A stretch of 23,602 nucleotides of DNA from Betaproteobacteria bacterium. Lineage in GTDB: Bacteria > Pseudomonadota > Gammaproteobacteria > Burkholderiales > SG8-39. The notes below the pieces were generated by a model. That model was not told the origin of the DNA. It worked only from the letters and a program-made list of their open reading frames with translations, and ran no database searches. The translations under genes and the position numbers were made by a program. This document shows positions 7,587 to 16,075 of this stretch, piece after piece (the stretch's first letter is position 1; each line of letters starts with the position of its first letter). Where the stretch lies: positions 1-23,602 of the forward strand of contig JAABQT010000003.1 in NCBI GenBank assembly GCA_011391295.1, in the 5' to 3' direction.

Positions 7587-9101
7587 TCACCTGAGGAACA
7601 GCCGGTAGGCCGGGTTGCGCGTCTCGTCGCTCGCCGGATAACCCAGGCGCGCGAGGAAGCGCCTGAACTCGCCCATTTCGCGCGGCGGCACCTGGATGCC
7701 CACCAGGATCGAGCCGTAGTCGGCGCCGTAGTTCCGGTAGTTGAACAGGCTGATGTTCCAGTTCGGGTTCATCGCCGTGAGGAACTTCATCAGCGCCCCC
7801 GGGCGCTCGGGGAACTCGAACCGGTACAGCAGTTCGCCGCCCGCCAGCGCCAGGTGCCCGCCCACCATGTGGCGCATGTGGCCCTTGGCCACCTCGTCGT
7901 TCGACATGTCCAGCGTGCGAAATCCCGCGCGGCGCAGGCCGCGCACGATGCGTTCCTTTTCTTCGCGATCGTGCACCGTGACGCCGACGAAGATGTGCGC
8001 CTCGCGCGGGTCCGACATGCGGTAGTTGAACTCGCTGATGTTGCGCCCGCCCAGCGCGCGGCAAAAGCGCCGGAAGCTGCCGCGGCGCTCCGGGATGGTC
8101 ACCGCCAGCACCGCCTCGCGGTGCTCGCCGACCTCGGCACGCTCGGCAACGAAGCGCAGGCGGTCGAAATTGGTGTTGGCGCCGCTGGCCACCGCCACCA
8201 GGGTCTTGCCGCGCGCGCCATGGCGCTCGACCCAGGCCTTGGCGCCGGCGATGGCCAGTGCACCGGCGGGCTCCAGCACCACGCGCGTGTCCTCGAACAC
8301 GTCCTTGATCGCCGCGCAGATCTCGTCGGTGTCGACCAGTACCATGTCGTCGACCAGCCTGCGGCACAGGCGCAACGGCTCCTTGCCGACCTCCTTTACC
8401 GCGACGCCATCGGCAAACAAGCCCACATGATCGAGCTTCACGCGCCGGCCGGCCTTGAGCGAGCGCGTCATGGCGTCAGCGTCGTCGGGCTCCACGCCGA
8501 TGATCTTGATGCCGGGGCGCAGGTGCTTGAGATAGGCGGCGATGCCGGAGATCAGGCCGCCGCCGCCCACCGGGACGAACACCGCGTCGATCGGGCCTTC
8601 GCACTGGCGCAGGATTTCCATGCCGATGGTGCCCTGCCCCGCGATCACCTCCGGATCGTCGTAGGGATGCACGAACGTGAGCCCAAGGCGGCGCTTGAGC
8701 TTCATCGCGTGCGCGTAGGCCTCGTCGAAGGAATCGCCGTGCAGCACCACTTTGGCGCTGCGCGCCGCCACCGCGTCCACCTTGATCTTCGGCGCGGTCA
8801 CCGGCATCACGATGTAGGCGCGGCAGCCGAGCTTCTGCGCGGCAAGCGCCACGCCCTGCGCGTGGTTGCCGGCGCTGGCGGCGATCACCCCGCGTGCCAG
8901 CTTCGCGCGCGGCAGGTTGACCATCTTGTTGTAGGCGCCGCGCAGCTTGAACGAGAACACCGGCTGCAGGTCCTCGCGCTTGAGCAGCAACCGGTTGTGC
9001 AGGCGCCTGGACAGCGCGGGCGCGAGCTCCAGCGGCGATTCGAGCGCCACGTCGTAGACGCGCGCACGCAGGATGCGCTCGAGATAGTCTTCGCGTTTCA
9101 T
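7587..9101 (-). CDS. ilvA: Threonine dehydratase (ammonia-lyase), biosynthetic
   Basis: A 504-residue PLP enzyme that deaminates threonine to 2-oxobutyrate, the first committed step to isoleucine. The catalytic domain has the PLP lysine K52 in FSFKLRGAYN, the SAGNHAQG loop (76-83) and the phosphate-binding GGGG (179-182). Two ACT-like regulatory repeats follow, the first opening at AVLAVTIPERRGSF and the second at LLYRFEFPERPGAL, as in the isoleucine-inhibited biosynthetic form. Length is close to E. coli IlvA (514). The frame continues upstream of 9101, but MKREDYLERIL fits the family N terminus and the extension would overlap the divergent yqaA-like gene. Confidence 0.95.
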   Translation of the reverse strand: MKREDYLERILRARVYDVALESPLELAPALSRRLHNRLLLKREDLQPVFSFKLRGAYNKMVNLPRAKLARGVIAASAGNHAQGVALAAQKLGCRAYIVMPVTAPKIKVDAVAARSAKVVLHGDSFDEAYAHAMKLKRRLGLTFVHPYDDPEVIAGQGTIGMEILRQCEGPIDAVFVPVGGGGLISGIAAYLKHLRPGIKIIGVEPDDADAMTRSLKAGRRVKLDHVGLFADGVAVKEVGKEPLRLCRRLVDDMVLVDTDEICAAIKDVFEDTRVVLEPAGALAIAGAKAWVERHGARGKTLVAVASGANTNFDRLRFVAERAEVGEHREAVLAVTIPERRGSFRRFCRALGGRNISEFNYRMSDPREAHIFVGVTVHDREEKERIVRGLRRAGFRTLDMSNDEVAKGHMRHMVGGHLALAGGELLYRFEFPERPGALMKFLTAMNPNWNISLFNYRNYGADYGSILVGIQVPPREMGEFRRFLARLGYPASDETRNPAYRLFLR

Positions 9102-9126
9102 CGCGAAAAGCCTAGCACACCAATCC

Positions 9127-9528
9127 GTGGAAACACTGCTCACGCCCGAAGGCGGCCTCGCCGGCTTGTTCGTCGCCAGCTTTCTCGCCGCCACCGTGGT
9201 GCCGTTTTCTTCCGAGGCGGTGCTGTTCGGTTACCTCAAGCTCCATCCCGGCAATGCAGCGTGGGCGGTGGCGCTCGCGACCCTGGGCAATACCGCGGGC
9301 GGGATGACTTCGTACCTGCTGGGACGGTTTTTCCCGCGCAAGGAGCTGCCGCACCTGGAACTGGTCAGGAAATACGGCGCGCCGGCGACGCTTTTCGCCT
9401 GGCTGCCGCTGGTCGGCGACGCCCTGTGCGTGGCTGCCGGCTGGCTGCGGGTGAACTGGCTCGCCGCGCTCGGCTTCATGGCCGCCGGCAGGCTGGCGCG
9501 CTATCTGGTGATCGCCGCCCTGTCATAA
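9127..9528 (+). CDS. YqaA-family (DedA/VTT-like) inner-membrane protein
   Basis: A 133-residue hydrophobic protein starting at GTG 9127 (GTG GAA ACA CTG). It has about four membrane segments and the family features FLAATVVPFSSEAVLFGYL and LGNTAGGMTSYLLGRF. E. coli YqaA is of similar size (about 142). The function is not settled; VTT/DedA relatives are linked to lipid or carrier transport. The GTG has no convincing ribosome-binding site, and a later start is possible. The gene lies 25 bases from the divergent ilvA start. The Pho-box candidate of pstS overlaps its stop codon. Confidence 0.8.
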   Translation: METLLTPEGGLAGLFVASFLAATVVPFSSEAVLFGYLKLHPGNAAWAVALATLGNTAGGMTSYLLGRFFPRKELPHLELVRKYGAPATLFAWLPLVGDALCVAAGWLRVNWLAALGFMAAGRLARYLVIAALS

Positions 9529-9537
9529 AGCCGCAAC
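9520..9537 (+). promoter_or_regulatory. Candidate Pho box (PhoB-binding site) upstream of pstS
   Basis: CTGTCATAAAGCCGCAAC matches 14 of 18 positions of the form CTGTCATAAATCTGTCAC that I recall for the enterobacterial Pho box. The first half, CTGTCATAAA, is exact. It lies 44 bases before the pstS ATG and overlaps the end and stop codon of the upstream membrane-protein gene. PhoB is encoded downstream in the same locus. The second half-site is weak, and no strong -10 follows at the usual distance. Confidence 0.6.
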
Positions 9538-9581
9538 ATTCGGCCGTTAGGCTGCGCGGCATCATCACAAGGAGAGCGAAA

Positions 9582-10559
<978 letters not shown>

Positions 10560-10572
10560 GGCGTTGATCCCC

Positions 10573-10607
10573 AAGCCCGCCCGGAAGACCTTTCGGGCGG
10601 GCTTTTC
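10573..10607 (+). terminator. Intrinsic terminator / attenuator between pstS and pstC
   Basis: A perfect 11-bp stem, AAGCCCGCCCG (10573-10583) with CGGGCGGGCTT (10594-10604), with a 10-base loop that can pair a little further, is followed by a short T run (GCTTTTCATTTCTTT). It lies 13 bases after the pstS stop and about 20 before the pstC start. Partial termination here would reduce the transporter and regulator genes relative to pstS. Confidence 0.85.
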
Positions 10608-10627
10608 ATTTCTTTAGAATAGCCACC

Positions 10628-11578
10628 ATGTCCGCCGTCCCCGGCGCCGCGTCCCCGATGCTCGATGCCGCGGCCGCCGGCGCGCGGCTCAAGCGCCGCC
10701 GCAGCCGGGTGCTGCGCGAGCGCGCGATCGAGGCGGTGCTGTTTCTCGCCGCCCTGGTGTCGGTGTTCACCACCATCGGCATCGTCTACATCCTGGTCAA
10801 GGAATCGGTGGTCTTCTTCCAGGAGGTTCCGCTCTGGGATTTCCTCACCGACACGCAATGGACGCCGCTGTTCACCGACGCCCACTACGGCATCATGGTG
10901 CTGCTCTCGGGCACCCTGACCAGCTCGGCGGTGGCGCTCGCCATCGCCATCCCCCTGGGCACCATCATCGCCATCTACCTGTCGGAGTTCGCGCCGTTCT
11001 CGGTGCGCGAGATCGCCAAGCCGTTCCTCGAGCTCCTGGGCGGCGTGCCGACCATCGTCTATGGCTACTTCGCGCTGCTGTTCGTCACGCCGCTGCTGCA
11101 GATGATCTACCCCGGCCTGCCCGGCTTCAACCTGCTCTCCGCGGGAATCGTGATGGGCATCATGATCATCCCGTACGTCAGCTCGATCTCGGAGGACGCG
11201 ATGCGCGCGGTGCCGATGAACCTGCGCGAAGGCTCCTACGCCATGGGGGCGACGCGGTTCCAGACTGCGATCAAGGTGGTGGTGCCGGCGGCGATCTCGG
11301 GCATCGCCTCGGCCTACATCCTCGGCATCTCGCGCGCCGTGGGCGAGACCATGATCCTCGCGGTGGCGGCGGGCCAGCAGCCGAACCTGACCTTCAACCC
11401 GCTCGAGCCCGCCGCGACCATCACCGCGTTCATCGTCCAAGTGGCGCTCGGCGACCTGCCGCACGGCTCGATCGGCTACCAGACGATCTTCGCCGCCGGT
11501 CTCACCCTGATGCTGTTCACACTCGCGTGCAACGTCGGCGGCCACCTGTTGCGCAAGCGCTTCCGCGAGGTCTATTGA
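10628..11578 (+). CDS. pstC: Phosphate ABC transporter permease
   Basis: A 316-residue inner-membrane permease with about six membrane segments. The cytoplasmic N terminus is basic (LKRRRSRVLRER, 21-32) and the first helix is around residues 35-57. The segment LLGGVPTIVYGYFALLF and the EAA loop REGSYAMGATRFQTA (200-214) that docks on PstB are PstC/PstA hallmarks. The stop TGA shares one base with the pstA start (TGATG), implying coupled translation. There is no clear Shine-Dalgarno before the ATG. The lead sequence carries TAGAAT just 7 bases before the ATG, which could be a second promoter but lacks a -35. Confidence 0.95.
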   Translation: MSAVPGAASPMLDAAAAGARLKRRRSRVLRERAIEAVLFLAALVSVFTTIGIVYILVKESVVFFQEVPLWDFLTDTQWTPLFTDAHYGIMVLLSGTLTSSAVALAIAIPLGTIIAIYLSEFAPFSVREIAKPFLELLGGVPTIVYGYFALLFVTPLLQMIYPGLPGFNLLSAGIVMGIMIIPYVSSISEDAMRAVPMNLREGSYAMGATRFQTAIKVVVPAAISGIASAYILGISRAVGETMILAVAAGQQPNLTFNPLEPAATITAFIVQVALGDLPHGSIGYQTIFAAGLTLMLFTLACNVGGHLLRKRFREVY

Positions 11579-12504
11579 TGACGCCCGCCCGCGACCTCGG
11601 CAAGATCCGCGCGCTCATCGCCAGGCACAAGCGCTGGGACATGATCTTCGGCCTGTGCGGGCTGCTCGCGCTGATGATCGGCGTGCTCACGTTCTCGGCG
11701 TTGTTCCTCGACATGGCGCTGGACGGCCTGCCCCGGCTGGGCTGGGATTTCATCACCAGCTTCCCCTCGCGCAAGGCCGGCCAGGCGGGCATCCTGTCGG
11801 CCTGGGTCGGCTCGGCGCTGGTGATGCTGGTCACGGCGTTCTTCGCCGTGCCGCTCGGCGTCGCTTCGGGCGTCTACCTGGAGGAGTACGCGCGCAAGAA
11901 CTGGATCACCGACATCATCGAGATCAACATCACCAACCTCGCCGGCGTGCCTTCCATCGTCTACGGGCTGCTGGCGCTCGGCCTGTTCGTCTACCAGTTC
12001 GACTTCGGCCAGAGCGTCCTGTCGGCCGGACTGACGCTGGCCCTGCTGATCCTGCCGGTGGTGATCGTCGCCACGCGCGAGGCGATCCGTTCGATTCCCC
12101 AGGCGATCCGGGAAGGATCCTATGCCTGCGGCGCGACGCAGTGGCAGACGGTGCGCTACCACATCCTGCCGTACTCCTCGGCCGGCATCCTCACCGGCAT
12201 CATCATCGGCATGGCGCGCGCCATTGGCGAGACCGCACCCGTGATCACCATCGGCGCGCTGACCTTCATCGCTTTCCTGCCGCCCGCGCCGGTGCAGAGC
12301 ACGCCGCCGTTCCTCAACTTCGAATGGCTGTTCGCCGGATTCACCGTCATGCCGATCCAGATGTTCAACTGGACTTCGCGCCCCGAGGCGGCCTTCCTGG
12401 TCAACGCCGCCGCCGCCGGCTTCGTGCTGGTGGCGATGACCCTCGCCATGAACGGCGCCGCCATCTGGCTGCGCTACCGCCTGCGGCGCAACATCAAGTG
12501 GTAG
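11578..12504 (+). CDS. pstA: Phosphate ABC transporter permease
   Basis: A 308-residue permease with about six membrane segments that pairs with PstC to form the phosphate channel. It contains [18 protein letters not shown], the EAA loop [15 protein letters not shown] (178-192), and [15 protein letters not shown]. The ATG at 11578 overlaps the pstC stop by one base. The C-terminal end is basic ([10 protein letters not shown]). The stop lies 10 bases before pstB. Confidence 0.95.
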   Translation: MTPARDLGKIRALIARHKRWDMIFGLCGLLALMIGVLTFSALFLDMALDGLPRLGWDFITSFPSRKAGQAGILSAWVGSALVMLVTAFFAVPLGVASGVYLEEYARKNWITDIIEINITNLAGVPSIVYGLLALGLFVYQFDFGQSVLSAGLTLALLILPVVIVATREAIRSIPQAIREGSYACGATQWQTVRYHILPYSSAGILTGIIIGMARAIGETAPVITIGALTFIAFLPPAPVQSTPPFLNFEWLFAGFTVMPIQMFNWTSRPEAAFLVNAAAAGFVLVAMTLAMNGAAIWLRYRLRRNIKW

Positions 12505-12514
12505 GAGAGTTAAG

Positions 12515-13333
12515 ATGTCCGCACCCGACAAGCTGATGAACACCGAACTCATGCAGGAGCGGGAGGCGGCGCTCGCGCCCAAGGCCGAGGTGCAGGGGCT
12601 GGATTTCTACTACGGCGAGTTCCGCGCGCTGAAGGGGATCAGCATGACCGTGTACGAGAAGCAGGTCACGGCGCTGATCGGGCCCTCGGGCTGCGGCAAG
12701 TCCACCTTCCTGCGCTGCTTCAACCGCATGCACGACCTGTACCCGGGCAACCGCTACGACGGCCGCATCGTGCTGCACCCGGACAACACCGACCTGCTGG
12801 CGAGCGCGGTGGACCCGATCGAGGTGCGCATGAGGATCGGCATGGTGTTCCAGAAACCCAACCCGTTCCCCAAGTCGATTTTCGAGAACGTCGCCTACGG
12901 CCTGCGCGTGCGCGGCGAGACCTCGCGCCGCGGGATCGAGGAGAAGGTGGAGCAGGCGCTCGAGGATGCGGCGCTGTTCGACGAGGTGAAGGACCGGCTG
13001 CACCAGCCCGCCTACAACCTGTCCGGCGGCCAGCAGCAGCGCCTGTGCATCGCCCGGGCCCTGGCCACCGACCCGGAGCTGCTGCTATTCGACGAGCCCA
13101 CCTCGGCCCTCGACCCGATCGCCACCTCTTCCATCGAGGAGCTGATCCACGACCTGAAGAAGCAGGTGACGATCCTGATCGTGACGCACAACATGCAGCA
13201 GGCGGCGCGCGTGTCGGACTGCACCGCCTACATGTACCTGGGCGAGCTGATCGAGTTCGGCGTCACCGACGAGCTGTTCATCAAGCCGAAGATGAAGCAG
13301 ACCGAGGACTACATCACCGGGCGCTTCGGCTAG
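12515..13333 (+). CDS. pstB: Phosphate ABC transporter ATP-binding protein
   Basis: A 272-residue ABC ATPase that drives phosphate import through PstCA. Walker A is GPSGCGKST (56-64), the Q-loop is [12 protein letters not shown] (Q113), the signature is LSGGQQQR (169-176), Walker B is LLLFDEP (189-195), and the H-loop is VTHNM (H225). The start is an ATG after AGGAGAG. The N terminus is about 20 residues longer than the ABC core and lacks obvious structure. Confidence 0.97.
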   Translation: MSAPDKLMNTELMQEREAALAPKAEVQGLDFYYGEFRALKGISMTVYEKQVTALIGPSGCGKSTFLRCFNRMHDLYPGNRYDGRIVLHPDNTDLLASAVDPIEVRMRIGMVFQKPNPFPKSIFENVAYGLRVRGETSRRGIEEKVEQALEDAALFDEVKDRLHQPAYNLSGGQQQRLCIARALATDPELLLFDEPTSALDPIATSSIEELIHDLKKQVTILIVTHNMQQAARVSDCTAYMYLGELIEFGVTDELFIKPKMKQTEDYITGRFG

Positions 13334-13341
13334 AGGGAGAA

Positions 13342-14031
13342 ATGACCGAGCACGCTTCCAAGCAGTACGACCTCGACCTCGACTCGATCCGCTCGCGCGT
13401 GCTGCAGATGGGCGGGCTGGTGGAGTCGCAGATCCGGCGCGCGCTCGAGGCCTTCGGCTCCGGCGAGCGCGCGCTGATCGAGCAGGTGATCGCCGACGAC
13501 CACCGCGTCAACGCCATGGAGGTGGCGCTGGACGGCGACTGCAGCCAGGTGATCGTCAAGCGCCAGCCCGCCGCCGGCGACCTGCGCATGATCTTCGCCA
13601 TCACCAAGACGGTGACCGACCTGGAGCGCATCGGCGACGAGGCGCGCAAGATCGCGCGCATGTCGCGCAGCATCCACGAGCGCGGCGCGCAAAGCGTGCC
13701 GCTGGCGGTCGACGTGCGCCATGCCGCGGAGCTCGCCATCGCCATGCTGCAGCGCTCGCTCGACGCCTTCGCGCGGCTGGACGCCGAGGCGGCCGCCGAG
13801 GTGATCCGCGCCGACGCCGGCATCGACAGCGAGTTCCGCTCCATCCTGCGCCAGCTGATCACCTTCATGATGGAAGACCCGCGCACCATCTCGACGGCGC
13901 TGGATATCGTGTGGATCGCCAAGGCGGTCGAGCGCATCGGCGACCACGCCAAGAACATGGCCGAGTACGTGATCTACATCGTCAAGGGCACCGACGTGCG
14001 CCATACGAGCCCGGAGCAGCTGGAAGCATGA
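13342..14031 (+). CDS. phoU: Phosphate-signalling complex regulator
   Basis: A 229-residue helical protein made of two repeated three-helix bundles. The metal-binding-type motifs TDLERIGDEARKIA and KAVERIGDHAKNMAEYV appear once in each half. PhoU links PstB transport state to the PhoR kinase and represses the Pho response when phosphate is plentiful. The ATG follows AGGGAGA. The TGA stop overlaps the phoB ATG (ATGA), so phoU and phoB are probably translationally coupled. Confidence 0.95.
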   Translation: MTEHASKQYDLDLDSIRSRVLQMGGLVESQIRRALEAFGSGERALIEQVIADDHRVNAMEVALDGDCSQVIVKRQPAAGDLRMIFAITKTVTDLERIGDEARKIARMSRSIHERGAQSVPLAVDVRHAAELAIAMLQRSLDAFARLDAEAAAEVIRADAGIDSEFRSILRQLITFMMEDPRTISTALDIVWIAKAVERIGDHAKNMAEYVIYIVKGTDVRHTSPEQLEA

Positions 14032-14714
14032 GCGCCACCGTCCTCGTGGTCGAGGACGAGCCGCAGATCCAGGAGCTCGTCGCGGTGAACCTCGAGCACG
14101 CCGGGCACCGCGTGCTGCGCGCCGACAACGCGGAACAGGCCGAGCGCTCGATCCGCGGCGAGCTGCCCGACGTGGTGGTGCTCGACTGGATGCTGCCGGG
14201 GGAGTCCGGCCTCGCCTTCGCGCGGCGGCTGCGGGCCGACGCGCGCACGCGCGAGCTGCCGATCCTGATGCTCACCGCCCGCGCCATGGAAGCCGACAAG
14301 CTCGCGGGCCTCGAGGCCGGCGCCGACGACTACCTGACCAAGCCGTTTTCTCCCAGGGAGCTGGTGGCGCGCATCAAGGCCGTGCTGCGTCGTCGCGCGC
14401 CGCAGCACGCCGGCGACCGCATCGAGGTCGCCGGCCTGCAGCTCGACCCGGCGGCGCACCTGGTCACCGCCGGGGAGCGGCGGCTCGAGCTCTCTCCGGT
14501 GGAGTTCCGCCTGCTGCATTTCCTCATGACGCACCCGGGGCGCGTCTACACGCGCAGCCAGCTCCTCGACCAGGTCTGGGGCGACCATGTCTATATCGAG
14601 GAGCGCACGGTGGACGTGCACATCCGGCGCCTGCGCAAGGCACTGGAGCCCTCGGCGCATGACCGGCTGATCGACACCGTACGCGGCGCGGGCTACGCGC
14701 TGCGGGCCGCTTGA
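14028..14714 (+). CDS. phoB: Phosphate regulon response regulator
   Basis: A 228-residue OmpR/PhoB-type response regulator. The receiver domain (about 1-120) has the acidic pair D10/E11, the phosphorylated D53 in LDWMLPG, T83 and K105 (YLTKPFS). The winged-helix domain (about 130-228) has LSPVEFRLLHFLMTHPGRVYTR and the recognition-helix region RTVDVHIRRLRKAL. It would bind Pho boxes such as that before pstS. The stop overlaps the phoR TTG start (TTGA). Confidence 0.96.
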   Translation: MSATVLVVEDEPQIQELVAVNLEHAGHRVLRADNAEQAERSIRGELPDVVVLDWMLPGESGLAFARRLRADARTRELPILMLTARAMEADKLAGLEAGADDYLTKPFSPRELVARIKAVLRRRAPQHAGDRIEVAGLQLDPAAHLVTAGERRLELSPVEFRLLHFLMTHPGRVYTRSQLLDQVWGDHVYIEERTVDVHIRRLRKALEPSAHDRLIDTVRGAGYALRAA

Positions 14715-16075
14715 GGCAAATCGCGCGGCACGCCGCAGCCTCGATCGCCGCGATCGCCGCGATCGCCGGCATTGCTGGCGCGCTGTCCGGAGCCGCTTGG
14801 GGCTGGGGGGTATTGGCCGCCGGACTGGGTGCGTTGCTCCTGCATCACCTGTCGCACCTGTCGCGCCTCGCCCGCTGGCTCGAGGCGCCGGCGGCGGGCA
14901 GGGTGCCCGAAGGCACGGGAAGTTGGAGCGAAGTACTCACTGCGCTGCACCGGTACGAGCGCGCCGCCTCGGCACGCGAGGCGGCGCTCGCCGATGCGCT
15001 GGTGCGCTTTCGCCGCGCCGCCCAGGCACTGCCCGACGGCGTGGTGATCCTCGACGCCGAAAACCGCATCGAGTGGTGCAACACCACTGCCGAAATGCAT
15101 CTGCAGCTCGATGGGCGTGCCGACCACGGCCAGCCGCTCGCCAACCTGGTGCGTGAGCCGCGCTTCGTGGAATACCTGGCCGCCGGCGAGGACGCGCCGC
15201 CGGTGCGCATCGAGCGCGGCGCCGGGCGCGCACTGACACTGCAATTGATTCCCTATGGCAGGCAGCAAAAGCTGCTGCTGTCGCGCGACACGACGCAGGC
15301 CGAGCGCGTAGAGACCATGCGGCGCGATTTCGTCGCCAACGTCTCGCACGAACTGCGCACCCCGCTGACCGTGCTGGTCGGCTTTCTCGAGACGGTGCGC
15401 GAGCTCGATCTCGACGCGCAGCGCCGGCGCGACTACCTCGACATGATGCGCGAGCAGTCCTCGCGCATGCAACGCATCATCGACGACCTGCTGACGCTGT
15501 CGGTACTCGAGTCCGCGCCGCCTCCGGCGGCGGAGCGCGTGCGCGTGCGGCCGCTGCTCGAGCGCCTGCTGGCCGACGCCCGGGCGCTCTCGGGCGAGCG
15601 ACACGAGGTTTCGCTCGATGGCAGCCCGACCCTCGACCTCGCGGGCTCGGAGCACGAGCTCCTGGGCGCCTTCGGCAACCTGGTCAGCAACGCGATCCGC
15701 TACACGCCGCCGGGCGGCAAGGTTCAGCTCCTCTGGCGCGAATCCGCAGGGGGCGCCAGCTTCGCGGTCCAGGACAGCGGTGCGGGCATCGCGGCGGAGC
15801 ACATCCCGCGCCTCACGGAGCGCTTCTACCGCATCGACCGGGGCCGCTCGCGCGATACCGGCGGCACGGGGTTGGGCCTCGCCATCGTCAAGCACGCGCT
15901 GGCGCGCCACCAGGCGACGCTGCACGTCGAGAGCACGCCCGGCGCCGGCAGCCGCTTCACGGTGCGCTTCCCGGCGCAGCGCACCCTGCCGCTGTCCAAG
16001 GGCGCGCCGGCTACGCCGCCTGCAGCTTCGCCACCGCCACCGCCAGCCACTTCACGCCCTGGCGGCCGAAGTTGA
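14711..16075 (+). CDS. phoR: Phosphate regulon sensor histidine kinase
   Basis: A 454-residue membrane histidine kinase. Two hydrophobic segments (about 9-29 and 30-47) are followed by a PAS-like region (about 90-190). The H-box is NVSHELRTPLT with phospho-acceptor H213, the N-box NLVSNAIRYTPPGG is at 323-336, then DSGAGI and the G-box TGGTGLGLAIVKH. The start is a rare TTG at 14711 overlapping the phoB stop. The first membrane segment is encoded in part by a 9-bp tandem repeat. The last 21 or so residues are proline/serine-rich and lie in a 65-bp overlap with the convergent helicase gene. Confidence 0.94.
   Translation: MRQIARHAAASIAAIAAIAGIAGALSGAAWGWGVLAAGLGALLLHHLSHLSRLARWLEAPAAGRVPEGTGSWSEVLTALHRYERAASAREAALADALVRFRRAAQALPDGVVILDAENRIEWCNTTAEMHLQLDGRADHGQPLANLVREPRFVEYLAAGEDAPPVRIERGAGRALTLQLIPYGRQQKLLLSRDTTQAERVETMRRDFVANVSHELRTPLTVLVGFLETVRELDLDAQRRRDYLDMMREQSSRMQRIIDDLLTLSVLESAPPPAAERVRVRPLLERLLADARALSGERHEVSLDGSPTLDLAGSEHELLGAFGNLVSNAIRYTPPGGKVQLLWRESAGGASFAVQDSGAGIAAEHIPRLTERFYRIDRGRSRDTGGTGLGLAIVKHALARHQATLHVESTPGAGSRFTVRFPAQRTLPLSKGAPATPPAASPPPPPATSRPGGRS
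14742..14768 (+). repeat. Three tandem copies of a 9-bp unit in phoR
   Basis: CGATCGCCG is repeated three times in a row at 14742-14750, 14751-14759 and 14760-14768. It encodes part of the alanine/isoleucine-rich first membrane segment of PhoR. The unit contains the palindrome CGATCG, and the copies are in frame, so slippage would change the membrane segment by three residues without breaking the gene. Confidence 0.85.

Noticed and set aside
10615-10620. TAGAAT before pstC as a firm promoter.
   Set aside because: It is only 7 bases from the ATG and has no -35 outside the terminator stem; kept only as a remark.
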